Origin: Acanthosepion esculentum
Taxonomy: Eukaryota; Mollusca; Cephalopoda; Sepiida; Sepiidae
Length of the DNA stretch: 64,000 nucleotides
Assembly (NCBI GenBank): GCA_964036315.1
Contig: OZ038500.1
Coordinates: forward strand, 59,513,446 to 59,577,445
Direction of reading: 5' to 3'
Shown in pieces: positions 54,250-63,749 of this stretch. Made by a program: the position numbers and the translations under genes. Numbering within the stretch: the first letter of the stretch is position 1; each line of letters begins with the position of its first letter. The notes under the pieces were generated by a model. That model did no database searches and was not told the origin of the DNA. It was given only the letters and a program-made list of their open reading frames with translations.

Positions 54250-54281
54250 AGCCGAGAAATATAACAGCACTAGTTGCCTGA

Positions 54282-54416
54282 CGATTGCATCTAGCATGAA
54301 ACAGACTGTCGCCTCTAAGTTTTGACTTCTATGTTCACTTTTATATTTACACACGCTCTATCTCTGATATTGAGCACTTTATCCCATAAATATAGCACAC
54401 TTTAAGACTATATTTC

Positions 54417-54420
<4 letters not shown>
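54282..54420 (+). mobile_element. Half copy of the hairpin element (right arm plus flank)
   Basis: CGATTGCATCTAGCATGAAA, CAGACTGTCGCCTCTAAG and TTCACTTTTATA (to 54345), then the one-sided flank ACACGCTCTATCTCTGATAT to 54420, then (TA)n. The left arm is absent. Confidence 0.75.

Positions 54421-54458
<38 letters not shown>
54421..54458. repeat. (TA)n microsatellite
   Basis: Pure TA at the flank side of the hairpin half copy. Confidence 0.95.
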
Positions 54459-54462
<4 letters not shown>

Positions 54463-54844
54463 AATGAATATATGTATTAACAACAAATTACAAATCACAT
54501 AGACAGTTAACATTGTGTTTGTGTGTGAAAGTAGAGAGTTTGTATTTTGGTGAATATTCGTACGTACGTGTATGTGTGTAATGTTCATGCCGTCTCCCAC
54601 AAATGGGAAGACGCGGATCTTCTAAGAGAGCTGAAATGAAGAAAAATTGAACGAGGCGAGGAATCGCCCAGTATTTATAGTATAGGTAGAATGACACCTA
54701 GTGACAATTAGGGAATTAAGGGAGAGCTAACTGCGACACCATTCTTGAATTTTTCAAGAATTGTCTTGAAACCATCGTTCCAATAACACAATGCATAATA
54801 TTGAGTTAGATAGTCAATAGTAGAGGCCAATGTTTAATGATGTG
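54459..54844. other. No gene recognised
   Basis: Moderately balanced composition with ORFs of 60-69 codons lacking motifs. The last five bases (ATGTG) are the target site of the next LTR. Confidence 0.35.
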
Positions 54845-55157
54845 TGTTGTACAGTAGCTAGAACCTCTTCACCACTCTACCATATTGCCTGGTTCATAGC
54901 CATAAATAGTCTACGATTAATGACTTCAACAGTTGATTTATTAAGTTGATACTAAGCTGATAAATATTCGGACCGTTCTTAGTTCGTTTGGCTATACAGC
55001 ATTTGACCCTCTTCTATTCCTTGTAAGTTGTCTTGTTAATTGTTTTGTAACTTTTTTTCTGTGTTTTTTGTATGTATCAGTTAGCATCGGATACTAGTGT
55101 TGAATAAATATATTAAGAACTCATTCTTCTCTGTGTATCATTAACCTCGATACAACA
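54845..55157 (+). mobile_element. Solo LTR of a second LTR-retrotransposon family
   Basis: Begins TGTTGTACAGTAGC and ends TCGATACAACA, with 7-bp inverted ends (TGTTGTA/TACAACA). ATGTG is present on both sides (54840-54844 and 55158-55162), a perfect 5-bp duplication. An AATAAA-type signal (GTTGAATAAATATATTAAG) lies near the 3' end. It does not resemble the 38029 LTR family. Confidence 0.8.
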
Positions 55158-55271
55158 ATGTGTTTAAGTCATCGTTAAAACTATTCCATATCTTGTAAAT
55201 ATACCGCATACATGCAAGTACTAGCAGCCTATACAGGGCATTTTTGGCAACGGAAGCCCATGGTGCCACAA

Positions 55272-55570
55272 GCGAACCATGCCATACATCGGAAACAGTT
55301 AAAATCGCTACCTATAATGTCACGCCAAACCTTTCAATCTCTCCCGTGAACCATACAACACATCGGAAACAATTGAAATCGCGACCTATCAGGTCATGCC
55401 ACACCTTTTAATCTCTCCCGCGAACCATACCACACATCGGAAACAATTGAAATCGCGACCTATCAGGTCACGCCACACCTTTTAATCTCTCCCGCGAACC
55501 ATACCACACATCGGAAACAATTGAAATCGCGACCTATAAGGTCACGCCAAACCTTTCAATCTCTCCCGCG
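55272..55570 (+). repeat. 74-bp tandem repeat, four copies
   Basis: GAACCAT occurs at 55274, 55348, 55422 and 55496, exactly 74 bp apart. Units contain CACATCGGAAACAATTGAAA, TCGCGACCTAT and TTTTAATCTCTCCCGCG. Units 2 and 3 are nearly identical. CpG-containing and GC-richer than the surroundings. Confidence 0.9.
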
Positions 55571-56210
55571 TGATATTAGCGACGTCATGATCCCAGATGG
55601 GACGCTGAAACCGGTATCATAGTGCTAGTGATCACAATGATCACGAGTCTCCTAACACATCAAGGTTGTAGGGGCACATCTGCTGCAGTGGATGGTGCTA
55701 ACAAGAACATCCTATTAGAATCTATGATCGAATATTCGATTGAAACTAAAGAACGGTCAATGGACGTCTCTATGTGCGTCTCTTATTCCCTGCAAATGGT
55801 TACACTTCTTTATTCATCATGCCTTTCTAGAGCGCATTCACCTGGCATCGCTTTTAACTGATAACTTATTTCGTTTCCAATTACCTAAACTATAATTATG
55901 AAATATAATTTTGGAAAGGTAAACAATCACTAAAATATGGTCGACGAATTTTCACTATATTTACTTGAATTGAAATGAGGTGAAAAATTTCTACCATATC
56001 TGAAATCAAGAAAATACAAACTTGATGCGATATCTGCCATCTCGACTCCAGTTACTTTCACACGAACATAACGTGACTTCAGTCTGTATTTTCTACAGAT
56101 CGTTTCATAACAACTGCTCTGATGGGAATTTTCCTTAGTTCTGTGACTACAAGAATTAAAACCTTTCTACTAGATTGGCAAAATAGCTTCCACCGTCTTA
56201 CCGTGTGAAC
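55571..56210. other. No gene recognised
   Basis: A 79-codon ORF at 55622-55861 has no known domain. AT-rich DNA follows. Confidence 0.35.
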
Positions 56211-56290
56211 TAGCTAGATGCAACTGCCACAAGTTACATGCAAACACCACTAGCTAGATGCAACTGCCACTAGCTAGATGCAACCATATG
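56211..56290 (+). repeat. 20-bp tandem repeat, four units
   Basis: TAGCTAGATGCAACTGCCAC at 56211 and 56251; a variant unit lies between, and a partial unit ends the run. Confidence 0.85.
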
Positions 56291-56586
56291 CGTCTCTTTT
56301 TACCTGCGTTGAATGTGCACGTCATTTGAGCTAATGTCTGTTTCTGTTATCACAAGAAATTCTTGCAAGAGGCATTTGGAGCTAATCGTTAGGGGCCCAT
56401 GGTCGGTCACAGCGCTATTAGCGGTGACAAGTGTGGTAATGCCTTTTGGCAGGTGTTCCCCGTATACGAGTAGATCGAGAGATGTCAATTCTCCCTGCAA
56501 TATTTCAGAAATTAAATGTCACCATTTGTCCGGCACTCACTATCCTACATCGATTTATCTCTGATGTCGGATAAAAATCCTTTCAA

Positions 56587-56587
<1 letters not shown>
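56291..56587. other. No gene recognised
   Basis: Overlapping ORFs of 83 (plus) and 66 (minus) codons at 56300-56564 without domain assignment. They could be an antisense LINE piece. Confidence 0.3.

Positions 56588-56647
<60 letters not shown>
56588..56647. repeat. (TA)n microsatellite
   Basis: About 29 TA units. Confidence 0.95.
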
Positions 56648-56649
<2 letters not shown>

Positions 56650-56743
56650 TTGAACAATAAAAATAGTGAAAAATTTTTAAAAATTAAATTTTCGGACACA
56701 CTGGGTTGTATACTAATATGTTTTTGTTTTTATTATTTCAATA

Positions 56744-56782
56744 GGTTCCACGACTAGTTTCGGCCAGTATGGCCCTCACGAG
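56744..56782 (-). ncRNA. Hammerhead-like motif, isolated
   Basis: The minus strand reads CTCGTGA-GGGCC-ATACT-GGCC-GAAAC-TA-GTC-GTGGAACC. Stem II (GGCC/GGCC), GAAA, a two-pair stem III and GUC are all present. The first box differs from CTGATGA at two bases, and the stem I partner of GTGGAACC is missing. Probably a PLE or related remnant. Confidence 0.5.
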
Positions 56783-57082
56783 GATAAAAAATCTGCTTGT
56801 TAGTAGCAATGAACTACATGAATGAATGACTTTCTGAATGAAATGAATTTTATCTATAGTTTTCATTTGTTTTTTTTTTAACGTTAATTTTCGTCAGTCC
56901 TTGTGTTGTTCAAACGGCCTCTTTTAATTTGGTTTTAAGATAAAGTCTGTGGAGATTCATGCGACTCAGAATTCCCTTGATCATTTAAACAGTTTTATTG
57001 GGTGTTGGGAATTGGATGTGTGCGTGTTAAGTGTATGTTAACATTTTGGAGTATGTATAATGTGTGTAAGTATATATTAGTA
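56783..57082. other. No gene recognised
   Basis: Short spacer, AT-rich with a poly-T run. Confidence 0.3.
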
Positions 57083-57464
57083 TGGGGTGTAACAGCAAAA
57101 TTGGCCAAATGGTGCAACAGAAAAATTGTTCAAATGTTAGATTAAGATTTAAACAGTTGTATCTTAGAAATGATTAAAGTTATCATACATGAATCCCCTG
57201 AGGTTTTTATAATGCTATTGGACTTTACCTGAACAATAAGAATGATGATCTCTCTTCCGATAGTGACCTCCTTATCCAGGTTTTTTCTCTACCTTTCCCT
57301 CTTTTTTAAAACTTATTCAGCGTTCTCTTGATGGTTCTTAAATGGACTATGAAGATGGAAGTCAGAGTATGAATGTTAGTACCATTACTGAAGGTCTGAA
57401 TGATCTTTTTGCTGTCAACATTGCTCATTTGGGAAGAGAGTGGGGTTGACACAAAACAATTTTA
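57083..57464 (-). mobile_element. Tc1-like relic C, internally deleted
   Basis: The left end GTGTAACAGCAAAATTGGCC is the family terminus. The minus strand of 57240-57464 (CTGGATAAGGAGGTCACTAT, GAGAGATCATCATT, AAGTTTTAAAAAAGAGGG) matches the start of relic B up to the helix-turn-helix, where a deletion joins it to the far end. This is a MITE-like derivative of the 10288 and 37107 elements. Confidence 0.65.
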
Positions 57465-57487
57465 ATATATATATATATATATTTATA

Positions 57488-57541
<54 letters not shown>
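57465..57541. repeat. (TA)n microsatellite, interrupted
   Basis: (TA)n with TTTATA and TGTA interruptions near 57480-57495. Confidence 0.95.
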
Positions 57542-57545
<4 letters not shown>

Positions 57546-58249
57546 GGGCATATCACATTGAAACACGGGTTATCATCCAATTACTAGCCTGGGTAGGTCT
57601 AGCAAATGGTGGATGAGCTTATTATTGAAGTTAACGGGGTCGAAGTGCTCCTGTGAGATAAAAATCTCTTAACCCAAAAAATAAAATAAAATAAATAAAT
57701 AATAAAAGCTTGCAACACACACACAGTACACTAGCCAGGTCATGGTGCCATGATGGAGAGTGTGTACATTGCAGGACATATGCAATTGATCACTGAAAAA
57801 AAATCACTTGGGCAGATTGTTCAGTGTAAGTTATTACTAAACCACGTTTCCTCGTTCTTGACGGGAGCATATACCCATATGATATCGAGAAATGCATCTC
57901 TAATCACAAAACAACCGTAAATAGAATATATAAAGAAACAAGAAAAAATTAAAAATCTCATCAAAGAAAATATTACTGTGATTTTGTTGTGAACAAGTAA
58001 TTGGTTAAGCAATAACAAAACAAGAGCTTGCAGATTAATAGTGTATTGAACAGTAAATAGAACAGAAGAGTGTAACACAACTTGGGAGTATGTATCGGTT
58101 GACCAGCCTTCAGTCTATCACCGTTCTCTCCCAAGGTTTACTTTTTCTACTAACTTTATAGTAAGTGGAAGAGTCCACAATAGCCTGATTAGAGAGAAGA
58201 CACCACAACAGATTATCAATCAAATTTCTGAAAAAAGATAATTTACTGC

Positions 58250-58251
<2 letters not shown>
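57542..58251. other. No gene recognised
   Basis: Contains TTAACGGGGTCGAAGTGCTC at 57628 and A-rich tracts; may be a PLE-associated leader but no motif is decisive. Confidence 0.3.

Positions 58252-58284
<33 letters not shown>
58252..58284. repeat. (CA)n microsatellite
   Basis: CA tract immediately upstream of the PLE endonuclease fragment. Confidence 0.95.
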
Positions 58285-58286
<2 letters not shown>

Positions 58287-58297
58287 ACACACACACT

Positions 58298-58550
58298 ATA
58301 TGAACCTGAAGGAGGAATTTATCTATGACACGCAAGGATTGCCAGAGAGAATATATTGGAGAAACCTCAAGAAATGTAAATAAAATATTATATGAACACA
58401 AAAGAGACATCTTCAATAACAACACAGAAAATGCACTGGTTGTTCACCGAAACGAGACTGACCACAATTTTGACATAAAGTACCCTTCTCTAATTAAAAG
58501 GGAATAATTAACGAAGACAAATACATCGAGTCAATTGCATCATCCACTGC
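58298..58550 (+). pseudogene. Penelope-like element GIY-YIG endonuclease fragment
   Basis: One frame gives YEPEGGIYL, then (58325-58507) KDCQREYIGETSRNVNK, LYEHKRDIFNNNTENALVVH and RNETDHNFDIKYPSLIKRE. GIY...C..C...YIGET.RN...R..EH...I, N.AL..H..ETDH.F....LI..E is the GIY-YIG nuclease found at the PLE C-terminus. It cuts DNA to prime insertion in intact elements. A frameshift near 58322 and loss of the catalytic arginine (position KILYEH instead of RLYEH) inactivate this copy. It is followed at once by an unrelated LINE tail. Confidence 0.8.
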
Positions 58551-58554
58551 CGAG

Positions 58555-59250
58555 CCAGGAAATTTTTCTCCCCGGAATCTATCCTCCAAATCTATAAATC
58601 AACCATTCGTCCTTGCATGGAGTGTCGCTGCCATATATGGTCTGGAGCCCCTGTTGTTTGCCTCAGGGTTCTTGATAAGATCCAGAGACGGATATGCAAT
58701 GTAATTGGCCCTGATCTGTCATCTCGTCTGCAGTCGCTCTCTCACAGACGCGACGTTGCCTCGCTCTGTCTTTTTTACAAATACTTTCACGGTAATTTCT
58801 CCGATGAGCTGCTTTCGCTGGTTCCTAGGCCTCATGAATTTAAACATCCTACGAGGCTGGCATCCCGTTCCCACCCCTTCACCGTTGAAACTGTTAGATG
58901 TAGACGTCTCTTCTACTCCAATAGCTTCATGTCTCGCACATCTCGCTTGTGGAACTCCCTTCCTTATTCCTGTTTCCCTGACAAATACAATCTCCAACTA
59001 TTTAAGTGTAACGTCAATCGACATCTCCAGTTGCCTTGATCTATCCACTTCCCTTCTCCACATCCTTTCCTCTTTCATTCCTATCTGCTCTCGCTCCAAA
59101 TCTTCTGTAACCCCCTTGCCTTGATCGATCCACTATCTTTCTCCACATCCTCTCCTTTAACACTCCTATCTGCTCTTCCTCCAAACCTTCTGTAACCCCT
59201 TGCGTGCTAGTGGCTTCCAGCCTTGCTTGGGGTGATACGCTTAAAAAAAA
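58555..59250 (+). pseudogene. CR1/Jockey-like LINE 3' end with poly-A
   Basis: Frame RARKFFSPESILQIYKSTIR runs into a 140-codon ORF (58617-59039): HIWSGAPVVCLRVLDKIQRR, LSHRRDVASLCLFYKYFHGN, FSDELLSLVPRPHEF and FMSRTSRLWNSLPYSCFPDK with FKCNVNRHL. This is the best preserved LINE C-terminus in the window. A ~85-bp duplication in the 3' UTR starts with TTGATC.ATCCACT at about 59037 and 59120. The element ends GCTTGGGGTGATACGCTT and poly-A at 59241-59250. It is 5' truncated, as is usual for LINE insertions. Confidence 0.85.
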
Positions 59251-59591
59251 AACTGTCTCGAAAGTGCTTCAATCGCTAGTTTATCCACAATAAATATACA
59301 TCGAGTTTCTTACAGCGTTTCACCGTTCTTGGCGGGTTTTCTGTTATCACAATGTCGCATAATTAATAATATAAGATGATAGGGGAAAAGAATATAGATG
59401 AAATTGGGTGAAACCTGCAAAAAAAACAAAAAGGAAATTATTTCTAAATTTTGAAACTCCCAGCGCCTCTCGTGTGCAATTGTAGTCACAACAACGTAAA
59501 CAAATCAAAACGATGAAGACCTAACGGATTAAACGCGCCATAAGTAAACTTTTCCCACTTTGACATAAATTTTTTTTCTATCAAAACTGTT
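59251..59591. other. No gene recognised
   Basis: AT-rich DNA after the LINE poly-A. Confidence 0.35.
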
Positions 59592-59760
59592 CTTGATATG
59601 GAAAAGTTTATTTATATATATGTATATACATTTTCCGTTTATACGTTATTTTAATAGATACAGTTTATTTAAGTAACTGTTAAGTTTTTAAATAAACAGT
59701 ATTAATTACATTTACCGGCCTGAATGTTCGAGAACATTCGTCGAAAATATTTGCTTTCTC
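59592..59760 (+). repeat. Foldback-family left arm, right arm lost
   Basis: TTATACGTTATTTTAATAGA, TACAGTTTATTTAAG and CATTTACCGGCCTGAATGTT match the arm of the 59954 element. No inverted partner follows before the next copy. Confidence 0.55.
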
Positions 59761-59953
59761 GACAGCACTGGGACCAATAATCCCAATAGGAACCAACATT
59801 TTATCTGATGTGCTGTTAACCTTTCAGTCACAAAAAAGCGTTGGTTAACAAAGTCCGAATGACTGTTCATAAACAATAAATCTTCGACACTCTTTCTCGA
59901 ACGTTCATATCTGCTCATGAAAAGTACCTTAACGTAAACATTGACAACATATT

Positions 59954-60281
59954 ATGAAATGGCCATAATTTCATATCTTTTTTGTTTACACGTTATTTTA
60001 ATAGATACAGTTTATTTAAGAAAATGCTTTGTTTTATTTTATTTAATAAAGAATATTAATTACATTTACCGGCCTGAATTATTAACAGCACAAGAGATCA
60101 AATAATTTTTCCCAGTGGCGTTACAGTTTCGAATCCTGTCGGAGAAGCACATATTTTCCATGACATTTGTCGAGCATTCAGGCCGGTAAATGTTTATTAA
60201 TATTGTTTATTTAAAAAACAGAGCATTTACTTAAATAAATTGTATCTATAAACAGAAAATATTAAAATTTAATCCATTTCA
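59954..60281 (+). mobile_element. Foldback/long-TIR element with tRNA-like centre
   Basis: The left arm 59954-60085 (ACACGTTATTTTAATAGATA, TTACATTTACCGGCCTGAAT) and right arm 60175-60281 (ATTCAGGCCGGTAAATGTTT, TAAATAAATTGTATCTATAA) are inverted repeats. The centre has CCAGTGGCGTTACAGTTTCG with AATCCTGTCGGAGAAGC, a B-box-like sequence as at 35850. Non-coding. The combination of foldback arms and a tRNA-like centre is unusual. Confidence 0.7.
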
Positions 60282-60811
60282 GATATTCCTTATATATATA
60301 GATATTATTTGCTTTAGGCCATTACAAAAATGTATGATATTTGACCTCGCCTGGAAAATATATTTTCTCCCTTGCTTTTATAGTTTTAGTGTTTTATTTG
60401 TTGACTAAGCTAAAGTTATTTTGGTCACGATGCCGCATTGGTTGGTTACTCACCGCGAATCCTATTTTACAACCCGGTCGTAATAATCTACCAGGCGCCC
60501 TAAATATGCATTTATGCTTATTTGTTAAGTCTTAGTGTTGGCTAGTGGAATGGACTTGGCTATTTTTCGGTTGCATTGTGAAATGAACTTTCTGGTTTGA
60601 TCAGCTTTGGTGTTGGGGAATTTACTTTAGATGTAACCTTTAATGGTTCTTGGAATTTGCATATGTAAATAAAAATTGGTAATATAGATGTCTAGGTGCA
60701 TGACTTTCTATTCGACTAAATTGGATTTCTTAAAAAATACGGAATTATAACAGATTTTATACAAGGATACAGACTGATTTATCGGTGGTTAGGGATTTTA
60801 CTCAGTAAGTA
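60282..60811. other. No gene recognised
   Basis: A 64-codon ORF at 60341-60535 begins with hydrophobic residues but has no known relative. AT-rich DNA precedes the mariner. Confidence 0.35.
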
Positions 60812-62099
60812 TTAGGTCATCCCATAAGTTCTGTTCGAATTTAAACTTTTTGTTAAAATGAACGAAATTTAAAGAGTATGTTATAATGTCTAATGGAGCT
60901 GAACAATATATTTTATGTTTAGATGCATTTAAACTCATCAAATTATATTTCAGAGAACAATAAAATTAAATTTTGTTTGATTAAAACCCTGCTAACATGG
61001 AAGTACCCAAGACTCATTTGAGGTACATAATGCTTTCTGTGTTCAAGAAAGGAAACTCAGCAGCCGAAGCGGCTAGAAACATTCACTCAGTTTATGGAGA
61101 GGAATGTGTGAATGAAAGAACTTGCAGAAGATGGTTTTCAAAATCCAGAGGTGGAGATTTCACCCTTGAAGATGAAGATCGAACCGGACGTCCAGTTGAG
61201 TTTGATGAAAAGCTTCTTGAAGCAGCCCTTGAAGAAAATCCTACTTTATTAGTTGAGGAATTGGCAGTGGTTCTCAGTTCAAATCATACAACTGTTTATC
61301 GTCATCTTCAACAACTTGGAAAAGTTCATAAACTTGGAAAATGGGTGCCTCATGAATTGTCTGAAAACAACCTCAAATCCCGAGTTGACATCTGCTCTTC
61401 TCTCCATTCTCGCCAAATTGTTTCACATTCTTTGGATAGACTTGTGACTGACGACGGAAAATGGATATTTTATAGAAATGTTAAGCATCATAGACAGTGG
61501 CTTGGTAAAGGGGAAGGACCCCAGCCACAGCCGAGAAGGGAACTTCATGGGCAAAAAGTTCTTCTTTCAATCTGGTGGGATTGCCAAGGAATAATCCACT
61601 TTGAATTCTTACCACCAATTGCAACAATTAATGCTCAAATATACTGTCAGCAATTAGAGCGTTTGATCCAAGCTTTGAGGAAAAAAAGACCTGCTCTAGG
61701 GAATCGAAAACGGGTGATGTTTCATCAGGACAATGCGCGTCCACACACAGCAAGAATCACGTCACAAAAGATCGAAGAACTTGGTTGGGGGAAAATTCAT
61801 CTTCCACCTTATTCTTCCGACCTTGCTCCTTCAGACTACCATTTGTTTCGTAGCTTACAGAATGATTTGGAAGAAACAGCTTTTGTAACACAGGAAGAGG
61901 TTAAAACTGCCATTTGTGAGTTCTTCGAATCAAAGTCAAAAGAATTTTACAGTAATGGAATTAGTAAGCTTGTTAATAGATGGAAGGAATCATAGATAAT
62001 CGGGGAAAATGCATTGTTGATTGACTCTGTAATTAAATGTAACATTTCGTCACTTGTTTCAAAATTCAAAATTCGGACAGAACTTATGGGATGACCTGA
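60812..62099 (+). mobile_element. Mariner element, copy 2 (nearly intact)
   Basis: A 1288-bp element with inverted ends (TTAGGTCATCCCATAAGTTC left; GAACTTATGGGATGACCTGA right) and TA at 60810-60811 and 62100-62101. It encodes one continuous transposase ORF. It is close to copy 1 at 30639, which is fully dead. Confidence 0.95.
60997..61995 (+). CDS. Mariner transposase, 332 aa, C-terminally truncated by a frameshift
   Basis: Mariner transposase binds the inverted ends and moves the element by cut and paste into TA sites in the nucleus. The start MEVPK is the family start. Residues about 5-60 form the first DNA-binding helix-turn-helix (FKKGNSAAEAARN), about 70-115 the second, and KLGKWVPHEL (110-120) the linker. 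The catalytic triad is D153 (TDDGKW, usual GDEKW), D245 (HQDNARPH) and D280 (SSDLAPSDYHLF), a DD34D spacing. The glutamate after D153 is glycine, and YSPDLAP reads YSSDLAP. A one-base deletion at about 61987 relative to copy 1 ends the ORF at RWKES, removing about 10 terminal residues; the usual length is about 343-345. Activity is doubtful but cannot be excluded. Confidence 0.95.
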   Translation: MEVPKTHLRYIMLSVFKKGNSAAEAARNIHSVYGEECVNERTCRRWFSKSRGGDFTLEDEDRTGRPVEFDEKLLEAALEENPTLLVEELAVVLSSNHTTVYRHLQQLGKVHKLGKWVPHELSENNLKSRVDICSSLHSRQIVSHSLDRLVTDDGKWIFYRNVKHHRQWLGKGEGPQPQPRRELHGQKVLLSIWWDCQGIIHFEFLPPIATINAQIYCQQLERLIQALRKKRPALGNRKRVMFHQDNARPHTARITSQKIEELGWGKIHLPPYSSDLAPSDYHLFRSLQNDLEETAFVTQEEVKTAICEFFESKSKEFYSNGISKLVNRWKES

Positions 62100-62164
62100 T
62101 ATATGCAATGATCAGCGACGTCGTCCTTTGAAAACATTAGATCAAAACTGTGTCGTCTAATGAA

Positions 62165-62290
62165 TTTCCTTCGTTCTGATAATACCATGGATAGAACATG
62201 TAAGCAACGACGAAGTTTTACAGAAAATATAAATAAAAAGGACAATTATATTTAATAACAGAAACAGTTCAAAATTCAAGGGCATATACT
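62165..62290 (+). pseudogene. RTE-like LINE fragment
   Basis: One frame reads IPWIEHVSNDEVLQKI then IKRTIIFNNRN, matching RIPWTEHVSNEEVL..I..KR.II..IRKRQ of RTE tails. Confidence 0.55.
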
Positions 62291-62499
62291 GATTGGGTAT
62301 ATATTTCAAAAGAAAAGAGTTTGACATAGTGTTGCAATCAAGTTTGTTTATGTCGATTAAACTGAGCAGTGAAACATTTATGAGATTTCCAGGAGAAATG
62401 AGACTTCGTTTAACTTTCGAGTGCCTGGAATGAAACCGGGCACCTGCTATTGGAAGTGCCTATAGCAATGTGTGCTGGACGTTTTACTCACAGATGAAG

Positions 62500-62866
62500 A
62501 AGAGATACGAAACGAGAGAGATGTGGTTCTACACTGAGATGATAAGAATAGCATGGGCCAAACATGTGAGCACCAAGGGTGTTTTAAGAAAATGTAAAAC
62601 AAAAAGGACACATAGCTAGGATCAATTAAAGACAGCTGGAATTTCTATGAAAGCAGGTTCGGAGAATCTTACACTCACAGGACATTTTGAATGCAATAGT
62701 GACTGGGGCAAACAGCGCATAGCCTTCCTAGCGAGCTTATGCTAATGGATGGGCGAACAGGGATTAGGAGAGGTACCAAAAAGACAAATTTTACTAAGAG
62801 CTACAAAGGACAAGAAATTATTGAGAACCGGCATCGCCAACGATCTGAACGGACACGGAATATAGA
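62500..62866 (+). pseudogene. RTE-like LINE C-terminus, well preserved
   Basis: A single frame gives RDVVLH or MWFYTEMIRIAWAKHVSTKG, VLRKCKTKRT, stop, GSENLTLTGHFECNSDWGKQ, RIAFLASLC, stop, WMGEQGLGEVPKRQILL and GIANDLNGHGT. It is the same domain as at 62165 but a second piece, so the two are a duplication or two insertions. Confidence 0.7.
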
Positions 62867-63046
62867 ATTTCAAAAAAATTCCGATGTTTATAATATTCAA
62901 TAGTGATAATATGGGAATCTAAGCCTGTTTTAACATCTGGAACAATGGGTGAATTCTTCACATAAAGACACAGATGTTAGAATTGATATCACATAGAAAG
63001 CACTATCAAAATTAAAAAAAGCCATCTGGATGTTAAAAATTAAAAA
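62867..63046. other. No gene recognised
   Basis: Short spacer. Confidence 0.3.
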
Positions 63047-63440
63047 TCAATTGATTGATTTTTAAACGGCTTATCAACTTTTTCAGGTTATTTAAGGCAA
63101 GAAAATTTTCTTAGATTGTAAGAACTTTTTTAGACATAATAATGATTACTATTGAGACAAGTTCTACTTTTTAACCCATAGATGGGCGAAAAGGTGGATT
63201 CATAGCTTTCTCCGAGGCACAAGTGAATAAAACGAACCCGCATGGAAATGAAACACGGCTCTCCGAGTTACAATTCCGTTCTGCTATCCATTACACCACC
63301 CACACATCCAGAATTACAGCACATAATATTTCCAGGCTGTCATCCATCTACGTAGTGACCAGACTCGATGTTGCTTAACTTCGGCGATCTATTTGAAGTG
63401 GTGGCCAAATGTCTGAAAGTAGAACCCTTCAGGTTAACAG
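63047..63440 (-). repeat. 5S-rRNA-derived SINE, full length
   Basis: The minus strand reads CATCACGTT-poor start, GATCGCCGAAGTTAAGCAAC, ATCGAGTCTGGTCACTACG, then GGAGAGCCGTGTTTC, GGGTTAAAAAGTAGAACTTG and the tail GCCTTAAATAACCTG with (CAAT)n-like ATCAATCAATT end. Confidence 0.8.
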
Positions 63441-63549
63441 TAGAAACAGTCCTTGTATACGAGTCAAGCAACTGATACAAAATTAAAAATAAACAAGCTG
63501 GGTAATAGGTATACTTAATTTATGCGAACATAACTAAATATCATTTGGA

Positions 63550-63554
<5 letters not shown>

Positions 63555-63616
<62 letters not shown>
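63555..63616. repeat. (TA)n microsatellite
   Basis: About 30 TA units, ending ATACAG. Confidence 0.95.
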
Positions 63617-63619
<3 letters not shown>

Positions 63620-63749
63620 TCAAGTAATATGTTGGATACTATCAAGGATTCTGGACACATACAGAGAAAGCCCGGTGCAGATTTTTGGCCATCGCGCGAG
63701 AAGTAAACAAGCATTTATATCTGAATTGTTTTAATGAGAAGTTATCATT
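63617..63749. other. No gene recognised
   Basis: Short spacer before SINE3. Confidence 0.3.
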
